Positions 43,891 through 51,268 of a stretch of DNA of 64,000 nt are shown piece by piece. Position numbers and translations under genes: made by a program. The notes under the pieces are model-generated. The model worked only from the letters and a program-made list of their open reading frames with translations, did no database searches and was not told where the DNA came from. Numbering within the stretch: the first letter of the stretch is position 1; each line of letters starts with the position of its first letter. Where the stretch lies: the NCBI GenBank assembly GCA_019417325.1, contig DXVO01000021.1, positions 124,001 through 188,000 of the forward strand. Reading direction: 5' to 3'. This DNA is from Parabacteroides sp. (GTDB taxonomy: Bacteria > Bacteroidota > Bacteroidia > Bacteroidales > Tannerellaceae).

Positions 43891-44235
43891 ATGTTGAAGA
43901 TCAATGATGAAATTAACCCCTTCTTTTGGGTGGAACATAAAACTACAGCTTCAGTATGTCTGACTGTTGGCGAATATAAAACAGAAATCTTTCAATCAAG
44001 AGAAGATGAAGGATTTGAAGGTAATGGCTATGATTGGGAATCTTTGGCTCGTGTCTTTATTGATGAACAAGTACCAGAACTATCCGAAAGTATTGATTTT
44101 GACTCGGAAGGAAGTATGTTCTGTGTTTATTCAAAAGATAGAAATGCTTTAAAAAAGTTTATCTTAAAATTCAAAGAAGCATGTGAAGATCAAGAGTTTA
44201 TTATAGACTTGTTTTCCCGTGCTGAACTGGATTAA
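43891..44235 (+). CDS. Cassette 9, second gene: Imm51-family immunity protein
   Basis: ATG at 43891 (MLKINDEINPFFWVEHKTTASVCLTV) is the correct start; the frame also opens at a TTG 21 bp upstream inside the previous gene. The 114-aa protein matches the Imm51 pattern as I know it: NPFFWVEH, a VCLTVGEYKTEIFQSREDEGFEGNGYDW core (given here as its key residues W, E, GNGYDW), and an acidic end FSRAELD. Imm51 proteins neutralise nuclease-type polymorphic toxins. No toxin gene is near, so it is an orphan immunity gene. Confidence 0.85.
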   Translation: MLKINDEINPFFWVEHKTTASVCLTVGEYKTEIFQSREDEGFEGNGYDWESLARVFIDEQVPELSESIDFDSEGSMFCVYSKDRNALKKFILKFKEACEDQEFIIDLFSRAELD

Positions 44236-44239
44236 AAGA

Positions 44240-44297
44240 CGATGCTAATAAACGGCTCAACTTCCGAAAATAGGTTAGCTGCCAGTCATTAACATTG
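44240..44297 (+). repeat. Array site R9
   Basis: Left core CGATGCTAAT, weaker stem GGCTCAAC/GGTTAGCTGCC, right core ATTAACATTG (44288-44297). Confidence 0.75.
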
Positions 44298-44330
44298 TAA
44301 AAAATAAAAGTATATAGAATAGCGATAAAT

Positions 44331-44735
44331 ATGATTAATCAAACCAAGGTTTTAAAATTTATAGTTCCTATTGTAGTACTCATTCTATTGTATGCTGTCT
44401 CAACAATTAGAAACAACAATGTAAGAAAGGAGGGCATATATTCTATAGTAACTATTATTAAATGCGGTTCTGCTTATAGAGGGCAAAGTGCAAAATATGA
44501 GTTTGTATATAATAAGACCTTATATAAAGGAAGTTTTTTTATATCATTTGCCGAGAGTAAAAATACTCCAATCGGAACCCGTTACTTTGTAGCATTCTTA
44601 GCCAAAGATCCCGACCGACATCTAATATTAGACAGCGTGCCATCTTGGTTTACTCTAAAAGCGCCAGATAAAGGGTGGAAAACATTACCTACGCAAAAAC
44701 AACTACGAATAATGATGAAAGATAGCTCGAATTAA
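44331..44735 (+). CDS. Cassette 10: 134-aa membrane-anchored protein
   Basis: An N-terminal membrane helix (residues about 9-24, IVPIVVLILLYAVS) is followed by a small beta-rich soluble domain of about 100 residues, probably in the periplasm, with YKGSFFISFAES and a basic C-terminus. I do not recognise the family. A membrane-anchored domain is a sensible design for immunity to a toxin acting in the periplasm or membrane, but that is conjecture. Confidence 0.75.
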   Translation: MINQTKVLKFIVPIVVLILLYAVSTIRNNNVRKEGIYSIVTIIKCGSAYRGQSAKYEFVYNKTLYKGSFFISFAESKNTPIGTRYFVAFLAKDPDRHLILDSVPSWFTLKAPDKGWKTLPTQKQLRIMMKDSSN

Positions 44736-44770
44736 ATAATTCTTATTTATTTTTACAATAAGGTATTCAG

Positions 44771-44800
44771 CAATAAACAGCGTACCACATTATAAGCAAC
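44771..44800 (+). repeat. Array site R10, truncated
   Basis: AATAAACAGCGTACC resembles the left half of R3 (AACAAACAGCGTACC), then ACATT follows at once, so about 20 bp of the right arm of the stem is missing. Its right core ATTATAAGC (44789-44797) still pairs with GTTTATAAT at the start of R11. Confidence 0.6.
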
Positions 44801-44815
44801 TGAAATAAAAACAAT

Positions 44816-45283
44816 ATGATAAATTACATTTCGGGAGATATATTGCAAAGTAAAGATGAGTACATAGCGCAGGGGGTGGCTGTTGGCTCACAAGAAGGAC
44901 TGGGAACAGGACTTGCCTTTAAACTGTCAAGTCAATTCCCTGAAATCCAAAAACTCTTTAAGAAGTATACAAGAAACACCAAGTTCCAGGCTGGCGATGT
45001 GTTTGTAGGAGAAATCAAAGGTTGCTCTCCAGGCATAATCTACATTGCTACACAGCCGGATATGTATCATGCAGAACTTGCATATCTGAATAAAGGATTG
45101 AAACGCTTAAAGAAAGTGTGTGCAGGCAAAGGCATTAAAACCGTATCTCTCCCGAAAATAGGCGCTGGCTTGGGCAAGTTGGATTGGAATAGTGAGGTCA
45201 AGCCTTTACTCGAAAGCGTTTTATCAGATTGTGAAACGGTATTCAATGTATATGAAGAGTATAAGATTGAATACGAAAATTAG
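44816..45283 (+). CDS. Cassette 11: macro-domain protein (second)
   Basis: A 155-aa macro domain, clearly different from that of cassette 7: start MINYISGDILQSKDEYIAQGV, then GLGTGLAFKLSSQFP, GDVFVGEI, and SLPKIGAGLGKLDW near residue 120. The GAGLGxLDW loop that binds ADP-ribose phosphate is kept, while the NCxGxMG stretch of the first is replaced by VAVGSQEGLGTG. Two unlike macro proteins in one array suggest defence against several ADP-ribosylating toxins; the role is inferred. Confidence 0.85.
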   Translation: MINYISGDILQSKDEYIAQGVAVGSQEGLGTGLAFKLSSQFPEIQKLFKKYTRNTKFQAGDVFVGEIKGCSPGIIYIATQPDMYHAELAYLNKGLKRLKKVCAGKGIKTVSLPKIGAGLGKLDWNSEVKPLLESVLSDCETVFNVYEEYKIEYEN

Positions 45284-45338
45284 TTTATAATATGCACCTG
45301 TTCCGCCTAATAGCGGCAAGCTGCAACCCATTATCAAC
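45283..45338 (+). repeat. Array site R11
   Basis: Left core GTTTATAAT, stem TGCA-CT-CCGC/GCGG-AG-TGCA around CTAATA, right core ATTATCAAC (45330-45338), exact partner of GTTGATAAC in R12 except the end base. Confidence 0.85.
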
Positions 45339-45348
45339 AGAGTAGAAA

Positions 45349-45957
45349 ATGAAAGTATATAGAATTGCAATAGATATAAATCCTCAATATGCCCACATTC
45401 ACGCACAATTGGGACAAAACCTTTCGGAAGGCATTAAAGTGATGTGGGATGATTGGATTGCCAAAGGGAATATAATACCTGATTTTGTATATAGTGCATA
45501 TACCATTTGTGGAAAAGAAATAGCAAATGATTTGCAAAAACATTTTAAGGGTTTGAAGTTGGTAGAACTTATCTTTGAGAAGAATCCCAAAGAGCTAATT
45601 ACCCAAAATCGCAATAGGTTAAAGTGGCTACCCAAAGAAAATATAGAATTGATAGGTATTGATACAAGTATAGAAGTTCCGGTATTGCCGCAAAGTACGT
45701 TGCAATTTGGTATTAGTGGGCAAACAGGAAAAGAGTACATAAAAGAAATCATAGGAGCTGAAACCCTAAAAGGTAGTAGGATAATACCTCGTGAATTAGG
45801 AAAGGGAGTATTTTTCAATATAGAAGATATAGGCAATTATAACTTCTTCAAGCCCAAAACATTTCCTTTTCTACTATGTACAGAAGAAGTAAAGTCCTAT
45901 ATACAAAAAAAGAAGTATTCCAATATCATTTTTTTAGAAGTTGGAAATATAATATAA
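45349..45957 (+). CDS. Cassette 12: hypothetical 202-aa protein
   Basis: A soluble protein of unknown family; its layout (start MKVYRIAIDINPQ, a central KELITQNRNRLKWLPKEN helix, and a FLEVGNII end) recalls immunity proteins of the DUF1629/Imm43-like kind in general form, though I cannot confirm this. It starts 10 bp after site R11; the stop codon overlaps the border of R12. Confidence 0.72.
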   Translation: MKVYRIAIDINPQYAHIHAQLGQNLSEGIKVMWDDWIAKGNIIPDFVYSAYTICGKEIANDLQKHFKGLKLVELIFEKNPKELITQNRNRLKWLPKENIELIGIDTSIEVPVLPQSTLQFGISGQTGKEYIKEIIGAETLKGSRIIPRELGKGVFFNIEDIGNYNFFKPKTFPFLLCTEEVKSYIQKKKYSNIIFLEVGNII

Positions 45958-46016
45958 GTTGATAACAAAACGGGATAACGCTTAAGTAGCGTTACCCGTT
46001 TTGCCATTATCGGTTA
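45958..46016 (+). repeat. Array site R12
   Basis: Left core GTTGATAAC, the best stem of the array (AAAACGGG-TAACGC/GCGTTA-CCCGTTTT), right core ATTATCGGTTA (46006-46016), partner of TAATCGATAGC in R13. Confidence 0.9.
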
Positions 46017-46047
46017 AATTAATTACAACACCATAAATAAAATCTAT

Positions 46048-46506
46048 ATGTTTCAAATTACAGATGCAATGAATACATACAATAGAGCCATTGATATGAT
46101 TTATACGAAACAATATAAACTATATACATTAAAGGATGATGAAGATTATATTCTCTATTTAGAGAAAAAAAACTTTAAAATAGCCGGTAGTGATCCTTTG
46201 TCGTTGTTAGCAATAAGCTATATCAATGATAGTGATATGCAACTGCCCAAAGAACAACATGACTTGTTAGTAAATCAGTTCGATGCAATAGCAATAAATT
46301 TCATACTGCAAAAGAAGTTTAGGATTAATGTAACATCTGCATATTCATCAAACGGCTATGATTGGGTTGGAAAGAAAAAAGATGAAATATATTATGCCGG
46401 AAGTGTGTTAAAACTATTGGGGTTGATACTATTAGTTGAATGTTTTGGAAGAGATTGGCAGTCTGCAAATATACCATTGTATTTAAATAATATTCCAGAG
46501 TTTTAA
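46048..46506 (+). CDS. Cassette 13: hypothetical 152-aa protein
   Basis: Soluble, helix-rich, with a DEDYILYLEKKNFKIAGSDPLSLLAI region and a tryptophan/aromatic C-terminal half. No family is recognised and no membrane segment is certain; a hydrophobic GSVLKLLGLILLVECF stretch near residue 125 is more likely a buried helix. One gene per cassette, as for most of the array. Confidence 0.72.
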   Translation: MFQITDAMNTYNRAIDMIYTKQYKLYTLKDDEDYILYLEKKNFKIAGSDPLSLLAISYINDSDMQLPKEQHDLLVNQFDAIAINFILQKKFRINVTSAYSSNGYDWVGKKKDEIYYAGSVLKLLGLILLVECFGRDWQSANIPLYLNNIPEF

Positions 46507-46507
46507 A

Positions 46508-46566
46508 TAATCGATAGCAAGCACCTATACCACTTAACGGTAGCAAGTTGCACTCCATTATTGTCA
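46508..46566 (+). repeat. Array site R13
   Basis: Left core TAATCGATAGC, stem GCACCT-TACC/GGTAGCAAGTTGC (imperfect), right core ATTATTGTCA (46557-46566), exact partner of TGACAATAAC in R14 except the end base. Confidence 0.85.
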
Positions 46567-46579
46567 ATATGAATAAAAT

Positions 46580-47344
46580 ATGAAAGATGAAGTAAAACAA
46601 TATATAGATGACTGCATTGTTGAGAATCCGGATATTGACTTAAACGGTTTGTCTATATTAACACAACCTGACGAACTGCACTATCTGGCAAATGTGGTGA
46701 ATTGGGATATTCACATACCAATATTAGTTTGGATTGTGGAGCAAGCTATATGCAGCGAGGCCACCGCTTTAATGATTTTTTGGCAGGCACAACCGCAAGA
46801 CTACACTATTTATAAGTGGAATACCACCCGAATAAATGAAGATATAGCTGTATTTCAGCTTATAAAAGTAATCATCACCAATTATAATAATGGATTTTAT
46901 CTCAAAACTGATATACATTATAATCCGATAAATGACAGATACAATGTTTTTACTATTCCCGATTTCATGTATAAAGACGTTAACGGAGAAGAACCATATA
47001 GTATTTATGATGAAACGGAAGTAAGGTCTTGGTTTGGAGAATATCTGAACAAACAGATAGATTCTTGTTCTTCAACAATGGATTTATATGGTATAGCTTG
47101 CTATCTTCCCACTCTTGGTAATATAGATACAGTCTTTCATGTTTTAAGGCATCCATTGTGTGACAAAGGTATCGCTTTTATGCTATTTTGGCGATTTGAA
47201 CCTATTGTCAGTGATAGTATTCGCAATGAGTTAGTTTCTGAAATCTGCCAAAAGAATTATTCCGAAATAATTGAATATAAACATGAACGGAATAATTCAA
47301 AGACTGAGTGGAAAATTCCTGAAATAATGATGAAACCTGTATAA
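46580..47344 (+). CDS. Cassette 14: tandem DUF4274-like protein
   Basis: A 254-aa protein containing two related units: LHYLANVVNWDIHIPILVWIVEQ ... ATALMIFWQAQP (residues about 28-75; key residues L, N-W, P, ALMIFW) and LYGIACYLPTLG ... IAFMLFWRFEP near the end of the protein. This is the DUF4274 pattern ('helix - ALxIFW') in duplicate. DUF4274 genes occur among immunity-type genes, but the function is unknown. The units flank a beta-rich middle part. Confidence 0.72.
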   Translation: MKDEVKQYIDDCIVENPDIDLNGLSILTQPDELHYLANVVNWDIHIPILVWIVEQAICSEATALMIFWQAQPQDYTIYKWNTTRINEDIAVFQLIKVIITNYNNGFYLKTDIHYNPINDRYNVFTIPDFMYKDVNGEEPYSIYDETEVRSWFGEYLNKQIDSCSSTMDLYGIACYLPTLGNIDTVFHVLRHPLCDKGIAFMLFWRFEPIVSDSIRNELVSEICQKNYSEIIEYKHERNNSKTEWKIPEIMMKPV

Positions 47345-47347
47345 CAA

Positions 47348-47407
47348 TGACAATAACATATGAATGAGCAGCCCTAACGGTCAGCTATTTACAAACCATT
47401 ATCAATA
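47348..47407 (+). repeat. Array site R14, last recognisable site
   Basis: Left core TGACAATAAC, stem AGCAGCC/GGTCAGCT around CTAAC, right core ATTATCAATA (47398-47407). I find no matching TATTGATAAC further right, so the array end is open or decayed. Confidence 0.8.
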
Positions 47408-47419
47408 AATAAACAGAGT

Positions 47420-48262
47420 ATGCAAATACATGAAGCTGAAACAAATAAATGCAAGAAAAAATTAATGTTTGAATCGAACGAATTTGAACAAGCTATAGAG
47501 TTTGCTCTTGCTAATGGATGTGACGGGTTACAAATACGTAATGCTTTTGATGCAATAATGGATTTCAGACTTCTTGAAAAAGTCGCTAATCGAATAGTAT
47601 TCTTATCAATTACCAATATAAGTTCTGCTAATGTTATCAATTTTGAATCAATATATTCTTTTCAGAATTTAGAAACTCTATATTGTGAGAAAGTGAATTT
47701 ACCGATAGATTTCGCAAGATTTGGCGCACTTTTGAATATTGGCATCTTTTATAGTAAGAACTTTCAAAATTTAGATAAATTAGAACTATTAGAAACGGCT
47801 GTCATTAGTAAATTTACGGGAAAAGATATGCGCTTATTTTCTGACTGGAAGTCGATAAAAATATTACATATATATCAATCACAAGTGGAATGTTTGCGAG
47901 GCATAGAAGATTTACCTCGGATTGATACCTTAGTTTTTGCGCATAACAGAAAGCTAACCAATATTGATAGTATTAATCTTTTGGATTATGTAGGAGAAGT
48001 ATCATTTGAAAAAAATAGCAGACTACATGATTTTTCTGTATTGGCAAATAATCGAAACATACATGATCTTTTCATTTCAGATTTGGATGATTTGGAGTTT
48101 ATCAAAAGTATGAAATCTTTATCATCATTCAAGTTTTGGAATTGTAAAAACGGAGATTTATCTCCCTTGCTGGCAAACCCGATATTGAAAGAAGTATATT
48201 TCACACCAAACAAGAAACATTATTCGCATACATTAGAGCAGATTAAAATAATGATAAAATGA
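47420..48262 (+). CDS. Leucine-rich-repeat-like protein
   Basis: A 280-aa soluble protein with short leucine-rich repeats of about 20-22 residues (LETLYCEKVNLPIDFA, LLNIGIFYSKNFQNLDKLE, IKILHIYQSQVECLRGIEDL, IDTLVFAHNRKLTNIDSI, IHDLFISDLDDLEFIKSM). The repeats probably form a binding surface. It is the first of three genes after site R14 with no site between them. LRR proteins are found as partners of toxins, but no family is assigned. Its end overlaps the start of the next gene by 4 bp. Confidence 0.8.
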   Translation: MQIHEAETNKCKKKLMFESNEFEQAIEFALANGCDGLQIRNAFDAIMDFRLLEKVANRIVFLSITNISSANVINFESIYSFQNLETLYCEKVNLPIDFARFGALLNIGIFYSKNFQNLDKLELLETAVISKFTGKDMRLFSDWKSIKILHIYQSQVECLRGIEDLPRIDTLVFAHNRKLTNIDSINLLDYVGEVSFEKNSRLHDFSVLANNRNIHDLFISDLDDLEFIKSMKSLSSFKFWNCKNGDLSPLLANPILKEVYFTPNKKHYSHTLEQIKIMIK

Positions 48263-48798
48263 GAGAAAAGAGTTTGGGAAAGAATGTATTCTGGATTTAC
48301 CCTACAAATAAGTTTGTTTGGGCAGGAGTTGTAATATGCAGTATATTCAGTGCATTTATGATCTACTTTTTATGTGTAGCTAATTTAAGTGAGAATAAAG
48401 TCCTCCTTATTTTCTTGTTGCCCATATCTTTGTCTATCCTGTTAATCTATTGGGCACTACCCAGTAAGATTTTGCTTCGTGAGGATAGAATAGAAGAACG
48501 AAGCCTGTTCGGGAAAAGAAGCATCCGGGTGGATGAGATAAATTCGTGGGGAGTTGTGCAAATGTATAAGCCCTACCGTTGTAAAGAGGGTATTTATTCT
48601 TACATACCTGCCAAGTCATTCAAACCTTCCCGTAAAATAGAGGAGAACATGATTTTCTCGTATAGCCTGTTTTTATCCAATATTCCGCACTATGACGGGA
48701 AAAAGAAAGATTCGTCTCAAACAGATAAAACTATTTTTGTCAGTTATCGGAAAGAAGTGTATATTGCATTGGAAAAGCATCTGAAAGAAAAAAAATAA
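48259..48798 (+). CDS. Hypothetical protein with two membrane segments
   Basis: A 179-aa protein with two hydrophobic segments (residues about 18-35 and 45-62) followed by a soluble domain (ILLREDRIEERSLFGKRSIRVDEINSWGVV) that resembles the PH-like domains of small bacterial membrane proteins. The start overlaps the LRR gene by 4 bp, so the two are translationally coupled and may form a pair. The function is unknown. Confidence 0.78.
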   Translation: MREKSLGKNVFWIYPTNKFVWAGVVICSIFSAFMIYFLCVANLSENKVLLIFLLPISLSILLIYWALPSKILLREDRIEERSLFGKRSIRVDEINSWGVVQMYKPYRCKEGIYSYIPAKSFKPSRKIEENMIFSYSLFLSNIPHYDGKKKDSSQTDKTIFVSYRKEVYIALEKHLKEKK

Positions 48799-48817
48799 TA
48801 TATTAATATTAGTGTAT

Positions 48818-49156
48818 ATGAAAGAATATGGAACTATCGGAGATTTAATCAATGATTATAAAGCATTACCATGTGACGCTTATATCTATTGCTCAAAAAG
48901 TGTTATTGAAACAGAGAACTTGGAGAATGGCAAATATTTAGTCATTGAATCGGAAGAAGAGGATGAATATGTGGAAACAGAAGATGGTGAAGTCCCCAAA
49001 CAAGCATACGATTTGGATATGAGTTCGTTGGTCGATGTTGAAACATTTAAGGATATATTGAGCTTTCAATATAAATTGAATCCCAAAACATTATACAAAG
49101 ATTGTATAAAGGCTGTCGAGTATTATCTAAGTAGTGATGATTTTCTGGATGAATAA
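48818..49156 (+). CDS. Hypothetical acidic 112-aa protein
   Basis: ATG at 48818 (MKEYGTIGDLINDYKALPCDAYIYC) is preferred over GTG at 48812. A very acidic protein (EESEEEDEYVETEDGE-like run in the middle) with a helical C-terminus. Its build matches DUF7716-type small proteins found in immunity-rich loci, a tentative match from memory. It is the last plus-strand gene of the array and lacks a site after it. Confidence 0.72.
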   Translation: MKEYGTIGDLINDYKALPCDAYIYCSKSVIETENLENGKYLVIESEEEDEYVETEDGEVPKQAYDLDMSSLVDVETFKDILSFQYKLNPKTLYKDCIKAVEYYLSSDDFLDE

Positions 49157-49284
49157 AAGAATCATTTCATTTATCTGTGCAGGATTTCGTAATAAGTTGC
49201 GTGTCCTCACTCATGCTATCAATGCGCTTCTACGGCAGAGGAAAGAAGCCGTTTCGGATTAATCATTATCCTGTTGTATATATT

Positions 49285-49671
49285 TTAGGAGATTCTTTTC
49301 TTCAAATAATATACCCAAAAATCAATAGTTTTGCCGATAGCAACGCCAAAAACGCAGAGTGCCAACGCTATGTAAGCTCCGACAATGAACGGTTGTTCGT
49401 CTATCCACCTATTGACAAGTGCGGACATCCGGGCAAAGACACCACCCGCAACAGTCAGTACAATTGTCAGGACAATATGTATCTCTACCAGCTTGTCCTG
49501 CCTGTTTGAATCTATTCTGTCATCTTTTAAATACCTGACCAGCCATAGGCACGGGACAAACAGGAACAACATGAAAAATGCAATAATAGCCACTTCGTCT
49601 CCGGGAATGTCGTGCAATCCTCTGCCGAAAAAGCGAAAACCGGATATTCTTACCAAATAGGAAGTTATCAT
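49285..49671 (-). CDS. Small integral membrane protein
   Basis: A 128-aa protein with three hydrophobic segments (residues about 28-47, 67-85, 95-115), on the opposite strand to the array. Family not recognised. It lies 15 bp upstream of nothing coding and 15 bp downstream of the 58-aa gene on the same strand, so the two probably form a unit. The plus-strand frames over it are shadows. Confidence 0.65.
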   Translation of the reverse strand: MITSYLVRISGFRFFGRGLHDIPGDEVAIIAFFMLFLFVPCLWLVRYLKDDRIDSNRQDKLVEIHIVLTIVLTVAGGVFARMSALVNRWIDEQPFIVGAYIALALCVFGVAIGKTIDFWVYYLKKRIS

Positions 49672-49686
49672 TTATATCGTTCTCTT

Positions 49687-49863
49687 TTAATTCTTATTTT
49701 TAATTCCCCATCCTTTCTCGATAGCCTGGCAAATGGCGTCCCGGTTATCCCAATTCCTGCCACCGGAAGCGTGCCAACGGCGAGTAGGATTACACCGGCT
49801 ATTGTAAGCCGTCAGCTCTATTCGTCGGTTTTTTAGTGTGCGCTTTAATAATTCCTGATTCAT
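49687..49863 (-). CDS. Hypothetical 58-aa basic protein
   Basis: The frame from ATG at 49863 begins MNQELLKRTLKNRRIEL and contains NPTRRWHASGGRNWDNRDA before ending KGWGIKNKN. The protein is basic, with His and Trp, and could be a small nucleic-acid-binding protein or a fragment of a toxin's C-terminal domain. It lies 15 bp upstream of the membrane protein gene. No family is recognised, and a toxin role is not shown. Confidence 0.5.
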   Translation of the reverse strand: MNQELLKRTLKNRRIELTAYNSRCNPTRRWHASGGRNWDNRDAICQAIEKGWGIKNKN

Positions 49864-50206
49864 ATCGGATTCTTTGATTTACAAAGTTGAGGATATGGCA
49901 GGGAAAGAGCAAATTTTAATCGGAAAAAGATAATGACCAGAGTATGTTTCCTGATATTGGCTGCCTCGTACAAAAGCTATTATTGTACCTGGTGTGTTAA
50001 AAAATATTAGTAGCAATAGTAATTTGAATTAGTAGCGGTACTAATTTAAATTACTACCGCAGGTAAATATTAAGGGATAGGTGAGGTTTTTATCTTAGTA
50101 TCAAAATATATGTTAAATAGTTATTATGTGTTCATTTTTGTTTGTTTTATATTTTGTTTTTAGAAATATATGTTTTTATATTTGTAAAAATTATTTATAT
50201 GAAAAC
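49864..50206. other. Gene-free region before the LacI gene
   Basis: About 340 bp with no credible gene. It contains a 26-bp palindrome (50035-50060) and AT-rich sequence that must hold the promoter of the LacI gene. Confidence 0.55.
50035..50060. repeat. 26-bp palindrome
   Basis: GCGGTACTAATTT and AAATTACTACCGC pair at 12 of 13 positions. A related half (TAGTAATTTGAATTAGTAGC) lies directly to the left. No T-run follows, so a protein-binding site is more likely than a terminator. Confidence 0.55.
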
Positions 50207-50224
50207 TGCTTTAGCGTTTAAGCA
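50207..50224. promoter_or_regulatory. LacI-type operator upstream of its own regulator gene
   Basis: TGCTTTAGCGTTTAAGCA is a near-palindrome with a central CG, the form of LacI-family operators. It lies 20 bp before the start of the LacI gene and matches the operator at 51269-51288 except for one central base, which suggests autoregulation. Confidence 0.75.
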
Positions 50225-50244
50225 AAGCTAAAAGTAAAGATAAA

Positions 50245-51246
50245 ATGGGTGCTTCGTTAAAAGACATAGCAAAAAAGCTGAATATTTCGATAACGACCGT
50301 TTCGTGGGTGTTGTCGGATCAAGGTACCCAGAAAAGGATAAGCAAAGCTACTCAGGATAAGATATGGCAGTGTGCCAAAGAATTGAATTACCGTCCTAAT
50401 TTATTAGCTCGCGGATTGAATACGGGGATGACCGGCACTATCGGTTTAATCTTGCCTTCTATTTCCGACTCCTTCTATTCACAAGTGGCCAAAGCTATTG
50501 AGCTGGAAGCTGAAAACTATGGTTATACATTGATGATAGGCAGTTCGGAGTCGGAACTGAAGCGGGAAAACCGGATTATTCAAATGTTTAAGTCAAAACA
50601 GATAGACGGTTTGATTATTGCTCCGACAAAGTACTCGGAAGCGGAGATTAAGTTGTTATGTGAGGAATCTTACCCTTTCGTCCTGTTTGACCGCTATTTT
50701 GAAGATATGGAAACGAACTATATTCTTATTAATAACGAAGAATGTAGTTATGAGTTGGTACATCGGTTAATCTTGGATGGAAATAGGAAAATAGCGATTT
50801 TGTTGACCAACCCGCACCTGAAGATTATGGAAATGCGTCTTAACGGTTATAAGAGGGCATTAGATGAAGCGGGAATCGCATTCGATCCGGATTTGTGCGG
50901 AATCGTCGAGTTTGCAGATTTTGAAAAGAATATAGGTGCTGTTTTAGATAATATATTGGAAAAGAGACCGGATATAGACAGCATATTTTTCGTGACTCAT
51001 GTTTTGGCAATGGATACGTTCTCCCATTTCCAGAAACGGCAAATTAATTTGAGGGATTTGGATATGGCTTGCATACATGAGATACCAGCTTTCCATTTGT
51101 TAGTTCCCCATATGAAGATAGCAAAAATGCCGGTTATGGAAATCGGCAGAAATGCTGTTCGCATATTACATCAAAATATTGTGAGCAAAAGAGAAATGAC
51201 TCCTGTGGAAAAGGAAGCATTGGTTTTAAAATGCGATATTCCTTAG
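50245..51246 (+). CDS. LacI-family transcriptional regulator
   Basis: A 333-aa regulator: N-terminal helix-turn-helix and hinge (SLKDIAKKLNISITTVSWVLS ... LNYRPNLLARGL, residues about 4-60), then a periplasmic-binding-protein-like effector domain with IGLILPSISDSFYSQ and FDRYFEDMETNYI. It probably binds the two operators that flank it and controls the sugar locus downstream, responding to a sugar or sugar phosphate. Most SusCD loci use HTCS or sigma/anti-sigma control; LacI control is less usual. Confidence 0.92.
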   Translation: MGASLKDIAKKLNISITTVSWVLSDQGTQKRISKATQDKIWQCAKELNYRPNLLARGLNTGMTGTIGLILPSISDSFYSQVAKAIELEAENYGYTLMIGSSESELKRENRIIQMFKSKQIDGLIIAPTKYSEAEIKLLCEESYPFVLFDRYFEDMETNYILINNEECSYELVHRLILDGNRKIAILLTNPHLKIMEMRLNGYKRALDEAGIAFDPDLCGIVEFADFEKNIGAVLDNILEKRPDIDSIFFVTHVLAMDTFSHFQKRQINLRDLDMACIHEIPAFHLLVPHMKIAKMPVMEIGRNAVRILHQNIVSKREMTPVEKEALVLKCDIP

Positions 51247-51268
51247 TGGAAACATTTTTTTACCCGAT

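Noticed and set aside
38481..47407. Classical integron with canonical attC sites
   Set aside because: The sites have the attC plan but cores read NGNTAAC and ATTANC, not RYYYAAC and GTTRRRY, and no IntI-type integrase gene is in the window. I report it as integron-like only.
38549..49156. Toxin-antitoxin pairs or polymorphic toxin cluster
   Set aside because: No toxin domain, secretion module or RHS/VgrG/Hcp gene is recognisable; only immunity-type and unknown genes are seen.
49177..49660. Plus-strand frames of 110 and 91 codons
   Set aside because: The minus-strand frame encodes a convincing three-segment membrane protein; the plus frames look random.
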